A stretch of DNA of 64,000 bases from Labrys monachus (GCF_030814655.1 NZ_JAUSVK010000001.1:3057501-3121500), one strand, 5' to 3'. Positions 17,952 through 28,522 are shown, counted from the first letter of the stretch. Notes: generated from the letters alone by a model not told the origin. Program-made: numbers and translations.

Positions 17952-19517
17952 TCAGTTGCGGGCAACGACGCAATCGCCGCCGGCCGCCTTCAGCTTGGCG
18001 CAGAAGGCTTGCGCCTCGTTGCTGGAGGCCCACAGGCCGACCCGGACACGATAATAGGTGCCGCGATCCGCGATATCGACCTTGCGGACCGAAAGCTTCA
18101 GCCCACCGATGACGGCAGGAAACCGGCGCTGCAGCGCCTGGTAGGCGGTCTGCGCGTCCGCCGGCGTCTTCTGGGAGGAGACCTGTACCACGAAGCCGGT
18201 TCCGGCGATCGGCGAGGCTACCGGCTCGGCGGATGCGACTTGCGTCGGCTTTGCCGGCGCCGCCACGGGCGCGGGCGCGGACGGGATGTTGCGCGGCCGC
18301 ACCGGCGGGATGGCGGGATGCACGGGCGCAACTGCGGTCTCGGCCGAACGGGTGGGCGTGACGACGGTGGTGGCGTCGGCGCTGTCGCCCCCGTCACCAT
18401 CGTTCGCCGTCGTGTCGGCGGGCTTGTCGGCCGATGGCGTGGCGACGGTTGCCGCCTGGCCGGAATCGGCCGGTGCGGCAGCCGCAGGATCCGGGACCTG
18501 CTGCTCGGCCTGCGTCAGGGGGGCGGTCGGCGTGATTCCTGAAATGTCGATCGGACGGGCAGTCGAGGGCGCCGGATTCGGGCCGGCGATCGGCGCCTCG
18601 CCGGTCACCACCGTGTTGTCGCCCATGATCTTGATGGTCTTCACCCGGCGCGGGCCGTCGGGCACGTCGCCCTCGGGCGTATCGCCCGTGTCGCCGGCGG
18701 CGGGCGCCGGCAGGGTGATGTTGCTCGTAGAGACGCTGCGGGTGGGGGTGGAGGCCGTATTGTCGTTGGCCGGCGCCGGCAAGGCGCCCGTCGCGGGCAT
18801 GGTCGCGGGGTTGATCGAGGCGGTGCGCACCGGCACTGCATCGGTCCGCACGGGAACCTCCGCGACCGGCTGCTCGTCATGGGACACGAGCTTCTCCTGC
18901 CCGATCGAAGGCGTGTCGTCCTTGCGGCCGAAAATCTGCGGATTTGGCTGGTCCACCGCTGCAGTCGTTTCGGCAGGCTTGATCTTCACCGGATCGGTGC
19001 TGGCACGGATCACCGGCGGCGGCCCCCCGAGGCCGGGAATGTCGCTGCCGATGAAGGCGCCCTTCTTCCACGCATAAGCGAGGCCGCCGCCCATCGAAGC
19101 GACCAGCACAAGCGCGGCCAGGCCGAGAACGCCGCTCCGGGACCGGCGCTGCGGCAGCTGGGCATCTTCCTGCGGAGCGAGATATTCGTCTTCCTCATAG
19201 GCCGGCGCGTAGCCGCCTTCGTCACCGTCGCCGGCAGGCTCGACATAGGGATGGCCATCGCGATCGACCCAGGCCTTGCGGCTCTCGTCATAGGTCCATT
19301 CCGGGCCGCTCCCGGCGTCCTGCTCGTCGCCATAGGGATAGGGCTCCTCATAGGCGCCCTCGCCCTGGGGATGATCGCGCGCCTCGTCATACGCCAGGGC
19401 GGCGTATCGGGGATCCTCGTAATAACGGTCGTCGAGATGCGGCTGGGCAGGATCATACGACGCGTCGTCATAGGCCTGCCGGCCGTCGGGCCCGCCCCGA
19501 TCGTAACGCCCTGTCAT
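17952..19517 (-). CDS. SPOR-domain membrane protein
   Basis: A 521-residue bitopic protein. A 128-residue cytoplasmic segment very rich in Tyr, Asp and Glu precedes one membrane helix (about 129-151). A long, low-complexity Pro/Ala/Thr periplasmic linker leads to a C-terminal SPOR domain (from about 445: GFVVQVSSQKTPADAQTAYQ) that binds denuded glycan at the septum. GGAGG before the ATG at 19517 decides the start, although the frame stays open to 19682. argS lies upstream and nagZ downstream, the usual order in Rhizobiales. A division or wall-remodelling role is inferred. Confidence 0.88.
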   Translation of the reverse strand: MTGRYDRGGPDGRQAYDDASYDPAQPHLDDRYYEDPRYAALAYDEARDHPQGEGAYEEPYPYGDEQDAGSGPEWTYDESRKAWVDRDGHPYVEPAGDGDEGGYAPAYEEDEYLAPQEDAQLPQRRSRSGVLGLAALVLVASMGGGLAYAWKKGAFIGSDIPGLGGPPPVIRASTDPVKIKPAETTAAVDQPNPQIFGRKDDTPSIGQEKLVSHDEQPVAEVPVRTDAVPVRTASINPATMPATGALPAPANDNTASTPTRSVSTSNITLPAPAAGDTGDTPEGDVPDGPRRVKTIKIMGDNTVVTGEAPIAGPNPAPSTARPIDISGITPTAPLTQAEQQVPDPAAAAPADSGQAATVATPSADKPADTTANDGDGGDSADATTVVTPTRSAETAVAPVHPAIPPVRPRNIPSAPAPVAAPAKPTQVASAEPVASPIAGTGFVVQVSSQKTPADAQTAYQALQRRFPAVIGGLKLSVRKVDIADRGTYYRVRVGLWASSNEAQAFCAKLKAAGGDCVVARN

Positions 19518-19749
19518 GTTTGCCTCCCGCGACGGTGACACGCCGGACAGTTCGAATCTCTCCGGACCACGCGTCTCGGCATGAACATCGCGATTGCTAC
19601 CCATTCCCGCAAGATCGGCGAGCCATTCATCACGATTTTCGCGATCGTCTTGCCCCTTACGGCGTGCATCCGATTCAATCATCAGTCGTTCCTGACCAGG
19701 CTGGCCGATCGCTGAGACGGTCTGTCGTCAGGAAGACCGCTGTATCACG

Positions 19750-21501
19750 TCAGCGCATTTCGTTCGGCGCGGAAACGCCGAGCAAGGAGAGTCCAGACTT
19801 GAGTATCGTCTCAACTCCACGCACCAATGCCAAGCGGGCGCCTGTCAACAATCTATTATCGTCCCTAATGAAGCGTAAATGCGGCAGGTCCCGGCCCCGA
19901 TTATATTGTGCGTGCAGTTCGCTTGCCAGTTCATAAAGGTAAAAGGCGATGCGATGCGGCTCATGGGCGTGCGCGGCTTGTTCGACGAGGCGGGGAAATT
20001 GAGCGATCCGCTTGAGGATCCCCTGCTCGCCTTCGTCCGACAACGCGTCGAGCGCCGCGCCGGAGGTGTATTCCGAATCGGCGAGGTCACCGAAGGTTTC
20101 GCGCGCCTTCTGGAAAACCGACTTGCAGCGGGCATGGGCATATTGCACGTAGAAGACCGGATTGTCCTTGCTCTGCTCGACGACCTTGGCGAGATCGAAG
20201 TCGAGGGTGGCGTCGTTCTTGCGCATCAGCATGATGAAGCGCGTGGCGTCGCATCCGACCTCCTCCACCACTTCCCGCAAGGTGACGAAGTCGCCGGACC
20301 GCTTCGACATCTTCACCGGCTCGCCGCCGCGCAGCAGCCGGACGAGCTGGCACAGCTTGACGTCCAGTTCGCCTTTGCCGCCGGTCACGGCGCGCACCGC
20401 CGCCTGCATGCGCTTCACATAGCCGCCATGGTCGGCTCCGAGCACGTCGATCATCGACGCGAAGCCGCGGTTGAACTTGTCCTTGTGATAGGCGATGTCC
20501 GAGGCGAAATAGGTGTAGGAGCCGTCCGATTTCATCAGCGGGCGGTCGATGTCGTCGCCGAAGGCGGTGGCGCGGAACAGGGTCTGCTCGCGGTCTTCCC
20601 AATCCTCGTCCTTCTGGCCCTTCGGCGGCGGCAGGCGCCCCTGATAGACGTCCCCGCGGGCCTCGAGGAAGGCGATGGTCTCGCCGACCCGGTCGACCGG
20701 CGCCTGCATCGCCCTTTCCGAGGAGAAGACGTCGTGATGCACGTTGAGAAGGGCGAGATCGGCGCGGATCAGCGCCATCATCGCCTCGATGGCCTCCTCA
20801 CGGACGATCGGCAGCCAGCGCGATTCCGGCATGTCGGCCAATGCGGCACCATGCCTGCGGGCCAGCTCCTCGCCGACAGGCTTGAGATAGTCGCCGGGAT
20901 AATAGCCCTCGGGGATGGCGATGACCTCGCCGAGGGCCTCGCGATAGCGCAGGAAGGCCGAGCGGCCGAGCGTGTCGACCTGGCCGCCGCCGTCATTGAT
21001 GTAATATTCCCTTGTGACGTCGAAACCGGCGAAATCGAGCAGCCCGGCCAGGGCATCGCCCACCACCGCGCCCCGGCAATGGCCGACATGCATCGGCCCG
21101 GTCGGGTTGGCCGAGACGAACTCGACATTGATCTTCTCGCCGCCGCCGAGCCGGCTCCGGCCGAAATCCGGGCCGAGTTCCAGGACCGATGCCAGCACCC
21201 GCGTCCAGAAGGCCGGCGCGACCGTCAAATTGATGAAGCCCGGCCCCGCGACCGCGACGGCCTGGATGTCCGGCAGTGCCCGCAGTTTCCCCGCGATCCT
21301 CTCCGCGAGGTCGCGCGGCTTCAGCCCCGCCTCCTTCTGAAGCACCATCGCGGCGTTGGTGGCGATGTCGCCATGGCTCGCATCGCGCGTCGGCTCGACC
21401 ACCACGCGGCCGACATCCGGCACGGCGGCAAAGACGCCGTCGGCGACCAGCGCGGCTACGGCCCCGCGCACATGGGCTTCGAACACAGTGAAGAGATTCA
21501 T
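19750..21501 (-). CDS. argS: Arginine--tRNA ligase
   Basis: A 583-residue class I synthetase. The HIGH motif appears as [12 protein letters not shown] and the KMSKS equivalent as [11 protein letters not shown]; the N-terminal additional domain and C-terminal anticodon-binding domain (DALRM, ending PNEMR) are present. The ATG at 21501 gives the normal N terminus [11 protein letters not shown]. It lies between dgt and the SPOR gene. Confidence 0.96.
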   Translation of the reverse strand: MNLFTVFEAHVRGAVAALVADGVFAAVPDVGRVVVEPTRDASHGDIATNAAMVLQKEAGLKPRDLAERIAGKLRALPDIQAVAVAGPGFINLTVAPAFWTRVLASVLELGPDFGRSRLGGGEKINVEFVSANPTGPMHVGHCRGAVVGDALAGLLDFAGFDVTREYYINDGGGQVDTLGRSAFLRYREALGEVIAIPEGYYPGDYLKPVGEELARRHGAALADMPESRWLPIVREEAIEAMMALIRADLALLNVHHDVFSSERAMQAPVDRVGETIAFLEARGDVYQGRLPPPKGQKDEDWEDREQTLFRATAFGDDIDRPLMKSDGSYTYFASDIAYHKDKFNRGFASMIDVLGADHGGYVKRMQAAVRAVTGGKGELDVKLCQLVRLLRGGEPVKMSKRSGDFVTLREVVEEVGCDATRFIMLMRKNDATLDFDLAKVVEQSKDNPVFYVQYAHARCKSVFQKARETFGDLADSEYTSGAALDALSDEGEQGILKRIAQFPRLVEQAAHAHEPHRIAFYLYELASELHAQYNRGRDLPHLRFIRDDNRLLTGARLALVRGVETILKSGLSLLGVSAPNEMR

Positions 21502-21533
21502 CGTCCAACCTAGCCTGCAAAACGCGCGGAGCT

Positions 21534-22766
21534 TTATCGCAAGTCGGGCGCAGTGTCGAACAGTCGACGGTGCTCCTCGATGGCGAATGTGTCGGTCATG
21601 CCGGCGATATAGTCGGCCACCCGCCGCGCGCGCCGGTCCTCGCCCGCGTCCGCCATGCCTTCGCGCCACTCGGCCGGCATCAGGCCGATATCCTCGAACA
21701 GGCGCCGGAACAGGCGCCGCACCACGTCGGCGGCCTGCGCCCTGACCCGCATCACCCGCTCATGGCGATACATGTTGGGATAGAGGAAACCCTTGATGCC
21801 CCGGTCCGCCGAGCCGATCGCCTCGGAAAAGCGGATCAGGGTCTTGCCGGCATTGCGAACGTCGTCGCTCGAACGATAGGCGCCCGAGGCGAAGGCCGCC
21901 CTGCCCTGCGCGATCACGTCCTCGACGAGCCTGGTGATGATGCGGCGCATGAGTTCGTGCGTGGTCCGGCTGCGGTCGAGACCGGGATATCGGCGTGCGA
22001 TGTCGGCCAGCAATTCCCCCAGCAGGGGTACCTCGCCGAGGTCCGCCAGCTCGAAGAGGCCGGCGCGCAGGCCGTCGTCGATATCATGGGCGTTGTAGGC
22101 GATGTCGTCGGCGATGGCGGCGGCCTGCGCCTCCGCGCCGGCGAAGGAGCGCAGCTCGAGGTCCTGGCGCTGCTGATATTCGAGGATGGCGGCGGGGATA
22201 CCGTGCAGGCGATAGCGCTCGACCGGTTCGCCGGCGGCGGTGAGCATCGGGCCGTTATGCTTGACCAGCCCCTCCAGCGTCTCCCAGGCCAGATTGAGGC
22301 CGTCGAATTCGGCATAGCGGCGCTCGAGCCGGGTGACGATGCGCAGCGACTGGGCGTTTTGGTCGAAGCCGCCATAGGGCCGCATGACGTCGTCGAGCAC
22401 ATCCTCGCCGGTATGGCCGAAGGGGGTGTGGCCGAGATCATGGGCGAGGGCCAGCGCCTCCGCCAGATCCTCGTCGAGCGCGAGAGACCGGGCGAGAGAC
22501 CGGGCGATCTGCGCGACCTCGATGGTGTGGGTGAGGCGGGTGCGGTAATGGTCGCCTTCATGGGCGACGAAGACCTGAGTCTTGTGCTTGAGCCTGCGGA
22601 AGGCCGTGGAATGGATGACGCGGTCGCGGTCGCGCTGGAAATCGGTGCGGGTCGGCGATGCCGGCTCGGGATGGAGACGGCCGCGGGAATAGGGCGCGAC
22701 CGCCCAAGGGCCGCGCGGCCTGATCACGCAGTCGGGGATCTCAAGCCCAGGCACCGTCTCATCCAT
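21534..22766 (-). CDS. dgt: Deoxyguanosinetriphosphate triphosphohydrolase-like protein
   Basis: A 410-residue HD-domain phosphohydrolase. The metal site reads [17 protein letters not shown], then [20 protein letters not shown] with the HD pair, and a later Asp in [13 protein letters not shown]. Family members split dNTPs into nucleoside and triphosphate. The ATG at 22766 has a GGGGGCGAGG region before it; the upstream ATG at 22790 lacks one. It is divergent from erpA, and argS follows after 32 bases. Confidence 0.93.
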   Translation of the reverse strand: MDETVPGLEIPDCVIRPRGPWAVAPYSRGRLHPEPASPTRTDFQRDRDRVIHSTAFRRLKHKTQVFVAHEGDHYRTRLTHTIEVAQIARSLARSLALDEDLAEALALAHDLGHTPFGHTGEDVLDDVMRPYGGFDQNAQSLRIVTRLERRYAEFDGLNLAWETLEGLVKHNGPMLTAAGEPVERYRLHGIPAAILEYQQRQDLELRSFAGAEAQAAAIADDIAYNAHDIDDGLRAGLFELADLGEVPLLGELLADIARRYPGLDRSRTTHELMRRIITRLVEDVIAQGRAAFASGAYRSSDDVRNAGKTLIRFSEAIGSADRGIKGFLYPNMYRHERVMRVRAQAADVVRRLFRRLFEDIGLMPAEWREGMADAGEDRRARRVADYIAGMTDTFAIEEHRRLFDTAPDLR

Positions 22767-22789
22767 CGCCTCGCCCCCTGTCTTCGCCA

Positions 22790-22817
22790 TTGACGCAAAT
22801 CATTTCGTGCCTACTTT
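22790..22817 (+). promoter_or_regulatory. Candidate promoter for erpA-xth
   Basis: TTGACG and TACTTT are separated by 16 bases, 21 bases before the erpA ATG. The -35 box matches the rhizobial CTTGAC-type consensus well. It supports starting the divergent dgt gene at 22766 rather than 22790. Confidence 0.5.
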
Positions 22818-22838
22818 TACAAGAAGATAGGTGTTGCC

Positions 22839-23168
22839 ATGACCAGTTCCGTTTCCGTCAGCGAACGCGCCGCCCGCCGCATCGCGAGAATCCTGCAGGG
22901 CGAGCCATCCGGATCGATGCTGCGCATCAGCGTCGAGGGTGGCGGCTGTTCCGGATTCCAGTACAAATTCGGATTCGTCACCGAACGGCAGGCGGACGAT
23001 GTCGTCATCGCCGGCGAGGGCGCGACGGTGCTGATCGACGAGACTTCGCTGCAATATATGGAGGGCGCCGAACTCGACTATGTCGAGGACCTGATCGGTT
23101 CGGCCTTCAAGATCAGCAATCCGCAAGCCGTCGCCGCCTGCGGGTGCGGCACCAGCTTCACGGTTTGA
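22839..23168 (+). CDS. erpA: Iron-sulfur cluster insertion protein ErpA
   Basis: A 109-residue A-type Fe-S carrier. The three cluster cysteines are in GGGCSGFQYKF and CGCGTSF near the C terminus. It delivers Fe-S clusters to apo-proteins. The length and the dgt-erpA-xth setting are typical for alphaproteobacteria. xth follows four bases after its stop. Confidence 0.95.
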   Translation: MTSSVSVSERAARRIARILQGEPSGSMLRISVEGGGCSGFQYKFGFVTERQADDVVIAGEGATVLIDETSLQYMEGAELDYVEDLIGSAFKISNPQAVAACGCGTSFTV

Positions 23169-23172
23169 CGCC

Positions 23173-23958
23173 GTGCTGCGCATCGCGAGCTGGAACGTCA
23201 ACTCGATTCGGCAAAGGCTGCCGCACCTGATCGAATGGCTGGGCGACGCCGCCCCCGACGTGGTCTGCCTGCAGGAAATCAAATGCCTCGCCGAGGCGTT
23301 CCCGACTGCCGATATCGAGGCGGTCGGCTACAACGTGGCCGTCCACGGGCAGAAGACGTTCAACGGCGTCGCGATCCTCTCCAAATATCCGCTCGAGGAC
23401 GTCGCCGCCGGCCTGCCCGGCGACGACAGCGACGAGCAGGCGCGCTATATCGAAGCCGTGATTTCAACCGCCGAAGGCGCCCTGCGCGTGGCCTCGGTCT
23501 ATCTGCCGAACGGCAATCCCGTCGCCAGCGAAAAATACCCCTACAAGCTGCGATGGATGGACCGGCTGAAGGCCCGGACGGCCGAACTGCTCGCGCTGGA
23601 GGAAACCTTCGTGCTCGCCGGCGACTACAACATCATCCCGGCGCCGGAGGACGCGCGCAACCCGGCCGACTGGGTGTCCGATGCTCTGTTCCTGCTGCAG
23701 AGCCGCGCCAAGTTTCGTGAACTGATGGCGCTCGGCATCACTGACGCCTTCCGCGCCTGCGAGGCGTCTCCGGGCCATTACACCTTCTGGGACTACCAGG
23801 CCGGCGCGTGGCAGCGCGACAACGGCATCCGCATCGACCATCTGCTGCTGTCCCCGCAGGCCGCCTCCCGCCTGCATGGCTGTGTCATCGACAAGAGCAT
23901 TCGCGGCCGGGAAAAAGCGTCCGATCACGTGCCGGTCCGTTGCGACCTGGCGATCTGA
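23173..23958 (+). CDS. xth: Exodeoxyribonuclease III
   Basis: A 261-residue AP endonuclease/exonuclease of the EEP fold for base-excision repair. Motifs are IASWNVNSIRQRL, CLQEIK with the metal-binding Glu, the GDYNIIPAPED loop, and RIDHLLLS with the catalytic Asp-His near the end. Translation starts at a GTG at 23173, directly after erpA, so the two are probably cotranscribed. Confidence 0.95.
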   Translation: MLRIASWNVNSIRQRLPHLIEWLGDAAPDVVCLQEIKCLAEAFPTADIEAVGYNVAVHGQKTFNGVAILSKYPLEDVAAGLPGDDSDEQARYIEAVISTAEGALRVASVYLPNGNPVASEKYPYKLRWMDRLKARTAELLALEETFVLAGDYNIIPAPEDARNPADWVSDALFLLQSRAKFRELMALGITDAFRACEASPGHYTFWDYQAGAWQRDNGIRIDHLLLSPQAASRLHGCVIDKSIRGREKASDHVPVRCDLAI

Positions 23959-24022
23959 CCGGCCGGGCGAGCACCAGGATTCCCACCCTTGCGGTTGGAA
24001 CAGATGTGCTGCGGACGAGCGG

Positions 24023-24796
24023 CTACCGATCGCCGCCACCGCCGCTATCGGTGCCGATCGACCGCGGGGGCGGAACCAGGTTGGGGAAGTGGAAGGGCGG
24101 AATCTGCCCGTCATGGCTCGGATTGCCGCCGCCGTAATGGCCGCACAGCCGTGATCCCGCGCTCGTCTCGGCGCAATAGGCGGTGAAGATGACCGGCGTG
24201 CCGCCCGGCCGGCTCCTGCCGTCGCGGGACAGGGTCATCGTCTCTCCGGGCTTGTGGATGACGGGACAGTGACGCCGCCTCTCCTCCTCGATCGACATCC
24301 CCCTCTCGTGGGGGCAGACCTCGATCGCCCCTTCCCAGATCGTGTAGCGCTCATAGGTATCGGTGATTTCGGCGGTGAAGTTGGTGCCGCGCACGCCGAT
24401 GCCCGCCAGGGGCGTATGGATCCAATAGGCTTTCTTGGAGGATATGCCGGTGGCGAATCGGAACACCCCGCGCGTCAGCCCGATGACGACGTCGTCGGCG
24501 CGGCCGCTGCCGGCATAGACGAACCGGTCGAGCTTGGCCGACGACGATGTGCCCAGCGCCAGCCTCGTCTGGTCGAGGAATTCGATCTCGAGAATGCCCG
24601 TCGGCCCGGTCCTGACCGTCTCGTCGCGGTAGACATGCAGGTTGACGCCCAGTTCTCCGGCAACCGTGCCGATGGCGGCCGGCGTGACACCGACGGCGCT
24701 GCCGATCGTTTCCGCCGCATGCGCGGGCAGGAGGGGCGCGAGCATGGCCATGGCGACCGCGGCAACGCGGAGGCGGGAGAGATGCAGTTCGAGCAT
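24023..24796 (-). CDS. FecR-domain periplasmic protein
   Basis: A 257-residue exported protein. The signal peptide spans roughly 1-27 (ending PAHA). The FecR core follows: VYRDETVRTGPTGILEIEFL, LALGTSSSAKLDRFVY, and HTPLAGIGVRGTNFTAEI near residue 150. There is no FecA- or FecI-like neighbour; instead the gene is divergent from a CHASE2 adenylate cyclase. The C-terminal tail is Gly/Pro-rich with several cysteines. A sensing or ligand-binding role in the envelope is inferred. Confidence 0.85.
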   Translation of the reverse strand: MLELHLSRLRVAAVAMAMLAPLLPAHAAETIGSAVGVTPAAIGTVAGELGVNLHVYRDETVRTGPTGILEIEFLDQTRLALGTSSSAKLDRFVYAGSGRADDVVIGLTRGVFRFATGISSKKAYWIHTPLAGIGVRGTNFTAEITDTYERYTIWEGAIEVCPHERGMSIEEERRRHCPVIHKPGETMTLSRDGRSRPGGTPVIFTAYCAETSAGSRLCGHYGGGNPSHDGQIPPFHFPNLVPPPRSIGTDSGGGGDR

Positions 24797-24948
24797 GACG
24801 GCGGCCCCACACCTGTCTGGCGGCCGGCGCTGACGCCGGGAGAGTTCCGCCTGAAATTGCTGCGTTGCTGTATCATGGCGCAATCGATCAAGCTATCCAA
24901 GGGCATGGACGTGCGAATTCGATGTAAAAGCCAGGTCTGAATCCAGTC

Positions 24949-27114
24949 ATGCGCATGAGAGGCTCCCTAGGATATCCGCTCACGGTGGTCCTGCCGCTCG
25001 TGGCTGCCGCCCTCCTCACGATGTTCGAGCCTGCCCCCCTGCCCCGTCTGCGCGAAATCGTCTTCGACAGCTATCAGCGCTGGAATGCGAAGCCGCGCGA
25101 TCCGGATTCGCCGGTCCGCATCGTCGCCATCGACGAGAAGTCGCTGGCCGCGGTCGGACAATGGCCGTGGCCGCGCGACACGATTGCGAAATTGACGCAG
25201 AAGCTGACCGAAGCCGGTGCGGCCGCCATCGCCTTCGACATCGTCTTCGGGGAGCCGGACCAGAGCTCGCCCGACCTCCTGGTCAGGAAACTGCCGACGA
25301 GCGAGGAGCGGACGGCGCTCGAGCGGGCGATGAGCGCCAGCGACGTCTCGCATGACGCCACCTTCGCCCGGGCGCTGCAGGATGCGCCCGCCGTCCTCGG
25401 CGTCGTCGGCGGCGAGGACGGCGTGCCGATCCAGGCCAAGAGCGGCTTTGCCTTTGCCGGCGACAACCCGGCGGACTTCCTGCCCCGGTTCAAGGCCGGC
25501 ATCGTGCCGGTCCCCCTCCTGATGGCCGCCGCCAAGGGGCTCGGCGCCGTCAACTGGATTCCCGACGGCGACAGCGTCATCCGCAAGGTGCCGACCCTCG
25601 TCAGCGCCGGCAACAAGCTGGTTCCCACGCTGTCGCTGGAGGCGGTCAGGATCGCTCTCGGCGCGGATACCATCGTCGTGCGCGCCTCCAATGCCAGCGG
25701 GCAGACGGCGCTGGGTTCCGAATCCGGCATCAACGCGATCAAGGTCGGCGATCTCGTGGTCCAGACCGAGGCCAATGGCGAGATACGCCTCATTGCCCGC
25801 AAGGCCGATCCCTCCTCCTGGATCTCCGCCTCCTCGGTCCTCGACGGCAGCTTCTCGCCGGACGAGGTCAGGGGCCGGATCGTCTTCGTCGGCACGGCCG
25901 CCATCGGCATCAGCGACTGGCGTTCCACGCCGGTGGAGACCTCGATCCCGGGGGTCGAGGTCCATGCGCAGATCGTCGAGCAGATCCTGGCCGGCGCCAA
26001 TCTGGTGCGTCCCGACTGGATGCGGGGCGTCGAAGCCTTCCTCATCCTGGCGCTGGGCGGCCTGCTCGCCTGGATCCTGCGCAGGACGCGCAACATGCCG
26101 CTGGTCTCGACCGCGGCCGGCCTCGCGATCCCTCTCATGATCGCCGGCACGAGCTGGCTGCTGTTCGTGCGGGCCGACGTGCTCCTTGATGCCGTGATGC
26201 CGAGCGTCGGCGTCCTCGGCGTCTTCATCGCCGGGACGCTCTATCACTACCAGGAGGCAGAGCATCGCCGCGCCGAAGTGCGCAGCATGTTCGGGCGCTT
26301 CGTGACCCCCGCCGTGGTGGAGCGCCTCGTGGAAGCGCCCGACCGCATCGTCCTCGGCGGCGAAATCCGCGAGCTCACCGTGATGTTTTCCGATGTCCGC
26401 GATTTCACCGGCCTCGCCGAGAGGCAGACGCCGGAGGGCGTGGTCTCGCTCATCCGCCGCATCCACACGCCGGCCACCGATGCCGTGCTTCGCCACAACG
26501 GCACGCTCGACAAGTTCATCGGCGACGGCATGATGGCGTTCTGGAATGCGCCGCTCGACATCGCTGAGCACGCGACGCTCGCCTGCTTGGCGGCGCTGGA
26601 CATCGCGGCCATGGCCGACACCTTCGTCGACCCTGCGATCGAGATCGGCATCGGCCTGCATACGGGACAGGCCTGCGTGGGCAATCTCGGCTCGGCCCAG
26701 CGGCTGGAATATTCCGCCCTGGGCGATTCGGTGAACCTCGCGTCACGCGTCGAGCAGCTGACGAAGGTCTATGGCGTTGCCATCATCGTCACCGAGGATA
26801 CCAGGACGGCGGTCCGCTCGCTGCCTTTTCTGGAGATCGACCGCGTCACGGTCCGGGGGCGCCAGGCGGCCATAAGCCTGTTTGCTCTCCATACCGGAAC
26901 GGACGACCAGAGCTTCAAGCTGTTGCAGAGCGTGCAGGCGGACATGCTGGCCGCCTACAGGGCCGGCGCTTTCGACCAGGCCGTCCAGATCCTCGAAGCC
27001 AATGCCGAGGCCTATGGCGAGGCCTATGCCCGTCTGCGCGCCTATTACAGGCGGACGATCGGAACATTGCGGGCCGATCCCAGGCCCGACTGGCAAGGCA
27101 TCAACCAGCTCTGA
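24949..27114 (+). CDS. CHASE2-domain class III adenylate/guanylate cyclase
   Basis: A 721-residue membrane receptor cyclase. After an N-terminal membrane anchor (about 8-26) comes a periplasmic CHASE2 domain (about 30-340), three closely spaced membrane helices (about 361-430) and a cytoplasmic cyclase domain. The metal-binding aspartates are in MFSDVRDFTG (Asp482) and DKFIGDG (Asp526), with the adenine-selecting Lys522 in the latter; EYSALGDSVNLASRVEQL supplies the Asn and Arg. Residues for activity are therefore intact and cAMP is the likely product. The divergent FecR gene suggests a paired envelope-sensing function. Confidence 0.92.
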   Translation: MRMRGSLGYPLTVVLPLVAAALLTMFEPAPLPRLREIVFDSYQRWNAKPRDPDSPVRIVAIDEKSLAAVGQWPWPRDTIAKLTQKLTEAGAAAIAFDIVFGEPDQSSPDLLVRKLPTSEERTALERAMSASDVSHDATFARALQDAPAVLGVVGGEDGVPIQAKSGFAFAGDNPADFLPRFKAGIVPVPLLMAAAKGLGAVNWIPDGDSVIRKVPTLVSAGNKLVPTLSLEAVRIALGADTIVVRASNASGQTALGSESGINAIKVGDLVVQTEANGEIRLIARKADPSSWISASSVLDGSFSPDEVRGRIVFVGTAAIGISDWRSTPVETSIPGVEVHAQIVEQILAGANLVRPDWMRGVEAFLILALGGLLAWILRRTRNMPLVSTAAGLAIPLMIAGTSWLLFVRADVLLDAVMPSVGVLGVFIAGTLYHYQEAEHRRAEVRSMFGRFVTPAVVERLVEAPDRIVLGGEIRELTVMFSDVRDFTGLAERQTPEGVVSLIRRIHTPATDAVLRHNGTLDKFIGDGMMAFWNAPLDIAEHATLACLAALDIAAMADTFVDPAIEIGIGLHTGQACVGNLGSAQRLEYSALGDSVNLASRVEQLTKVYGVAIIVTEDTRTAVRSLPFLEIDRVTVRGRQAAISLFALHTGTDDQSFKLLQSVQADMLAAYRAGAFDQAVQILEANAEAYGEAYARLRAYYRRTIGTLRADPRPDWQGINQL

Positions 27115-27140
27115 CGGTCGATCTGAAACGGCAGGCGTAT

Positions 27141-27187
27141 GGAGGTCCGTCCACCCCTGCATGCGCAGCGGGGAGACGGGGACCTCC
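27141..27187. terminator. Hairpin between the cyclase and exoR (convergent)
   Basis: GGAGGTCC (27141-27148) pairs with GGACCTCC (27180-27187), with GTC/GAC, CCCC/GGGG and TGC/GCA pairing inside around an ATGC loop. It occupies the 87-base gap between the two convergent stop codons and can serve both. Confidence 0.7.
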
Positions 27188-27201
27188 GGCGCAAGGCGCG
27201 G

Positions 27202-28092
27202 TCAGGAATGTTCCTTGAGGAACTGCGCCAGATAGGTCAGGCACATGTCACGCTCTTCGGGCGTCGCCTTGGCGAAGGCTTCGCGGTAGAGATCGACGAT
27301 CCACTGGTCGCGGTCGCCATTGGCGCCGTCGCGCGCCAGCGTCAGATACATCAGGCCGCGCGCGCCCTGGCGCGGCATGTCGTCGCCCGTGAACAGGATG
27401 TGGCCCAGGACGGCCTGCGCCTGGTGCTGGCCCTTGTCCGCCGCCAGGCGAAGCCAGCGCGCCGCCGTCACCGTATCGCGCTGTTCGGAATCATTGCCGT
27501 CCAGATAGATGCGGCCGAGATTGTACTGGGCGTCGCTGTCGCCGAAATAGGTCGCCGCATACTGGAACATCTCGGTGGCGTGCTTCTGGTCCGGCCGTAT
27601 GCGCGTGTTCGGAATGCCGGTGAGATAATAGGAGCCGAGCGCCACCAGCGCATTCGAGACGAAACGCGCCTGCGGCGTATCCGGGCTGTCCTCGCCATGG
27701 GCATCGACGATGGCCTGATAGTAGTCGAAAGCCTTCAGGTCGTCATGGGGGACGCCGTCGCCTTCCGAATACATGCGGGCGAGCTTCCATTGCGCCAGCG
27801 CATGTCCCTTGCCGGCAGCAAATTCCAGCGCGCGCGACGCGCCGGCGAGGTCTCCCGCCTTGTAGGCCTGCGTACCCTGCCGGAAGGCCTGCATCGGGGT
27901 GGGATCGTCGGCCGGGGTCTTGGTGCCGTCGAAGGCGTGAGCCGACAGGCAGCCGAGCGACAGCAGCATGCTGAACCCACTCGCCCGCAAGAGAGAAAAC
28001 AGCAACGCATGCCTCGACGCGCGCCGAACGGCGCCGCGTATCCGGGCGACGACGGAACAAGACTCGTCTGTCGGAAGAGTAAAGCCGTTCAT
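27202..28092 (-). CDS. exoR: ExoR-type periplasmic Sel1-repeat regulator
   Basis: A 296-residue exported protein built of Sel1/TPR-like repeats. A long signal region ends LSAHA before FDG. The mature part contains GHALAQWKLARMYSEGDGVP, then FGDSDAQYNLGRIYLDG and a third repeat with AARWLRLAADKGQHQAQAVL, which follow the layout I recall for rhizobial ExoR. ExoR binds and inhibits the ExoS sensor of ExoS-ChvI, controlling exopolysaccharide and motility; exoS and chvI are not in this window. The start at 28092 is chosen to include the basic signal-peptide N region; it lacks a clear ribosome site. Confidence 0.78.
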   Translation of the reverse strand: MNGFTLPTDESCSVVARIRGAVRRASRHALLFSLLRASGFSMLLSLGCLSAHAFDGTKTPADDPTPMQAFRQGTQAYKAGDLAGASRALEFAAGKGHALAQWKLARMYSEGDGVPHDDLKAFDYYQAIVDAHGEDSPDTPQARFVSNALVALGSYYLTGIPNTRIRPDQKHATEMFQYAATYFGDSDAQYNLGRIYLDGNDSEQRDTVTAARWLRLAADKGQHQAQAVLGHILFTGDDMPRQGARGLMYLTLARDGANGDRDQWIVDLYREAFAKATPEERDMCLTYLAQFLKEHS

Positions 28093-28522
28093 GATCACGG
28101 CTATAATCGAGAGTTCTGCCGAATCTTTGACCGCTTCGGGGCTTCTTACCCTGCGAAACGCCGGGTTTGATGGCTTTTTCACGACATCGGCCGACGTCGG
28201 CTCGACGCCTGTCCTGCCGCTGCCGGAATTGCAGGCCATGAGATCAAGGCCCACATCACCCATGTGAAAAACGATATCCAAAGTGCGACCGCCATCGAAC
28301 CGAAATAACCGGCATTCCATTGCTTCGATCTCGGCGAGACCGGGCTGCAGACGCCGCTTTCCGCACCTCGAACGACACTTGTCATTCTTTGTGCGGAATG
28401 AATTCAGCGGTCACTTTGTGGCAGGATCGCGGCCAAATCGCCCGCGTGGCGGCGGCCCTGCGAGACTTAAAATCCGTGTTGCTGGATTGCCACAATGATC
28501 GGCGCAACATTAACCATGTGAA
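28093..28522. other. Intergenic region upstream of exoR and downstream of betC
   Basis: These 430 bases show no convincing gene on either strand. They must hold the exoR promoter on the minus strand. Composition is slightly AT-richer between about 28370 and 28530. I found no strong hairpin behind the choline sulfatase stop. Confidence 0.45.
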
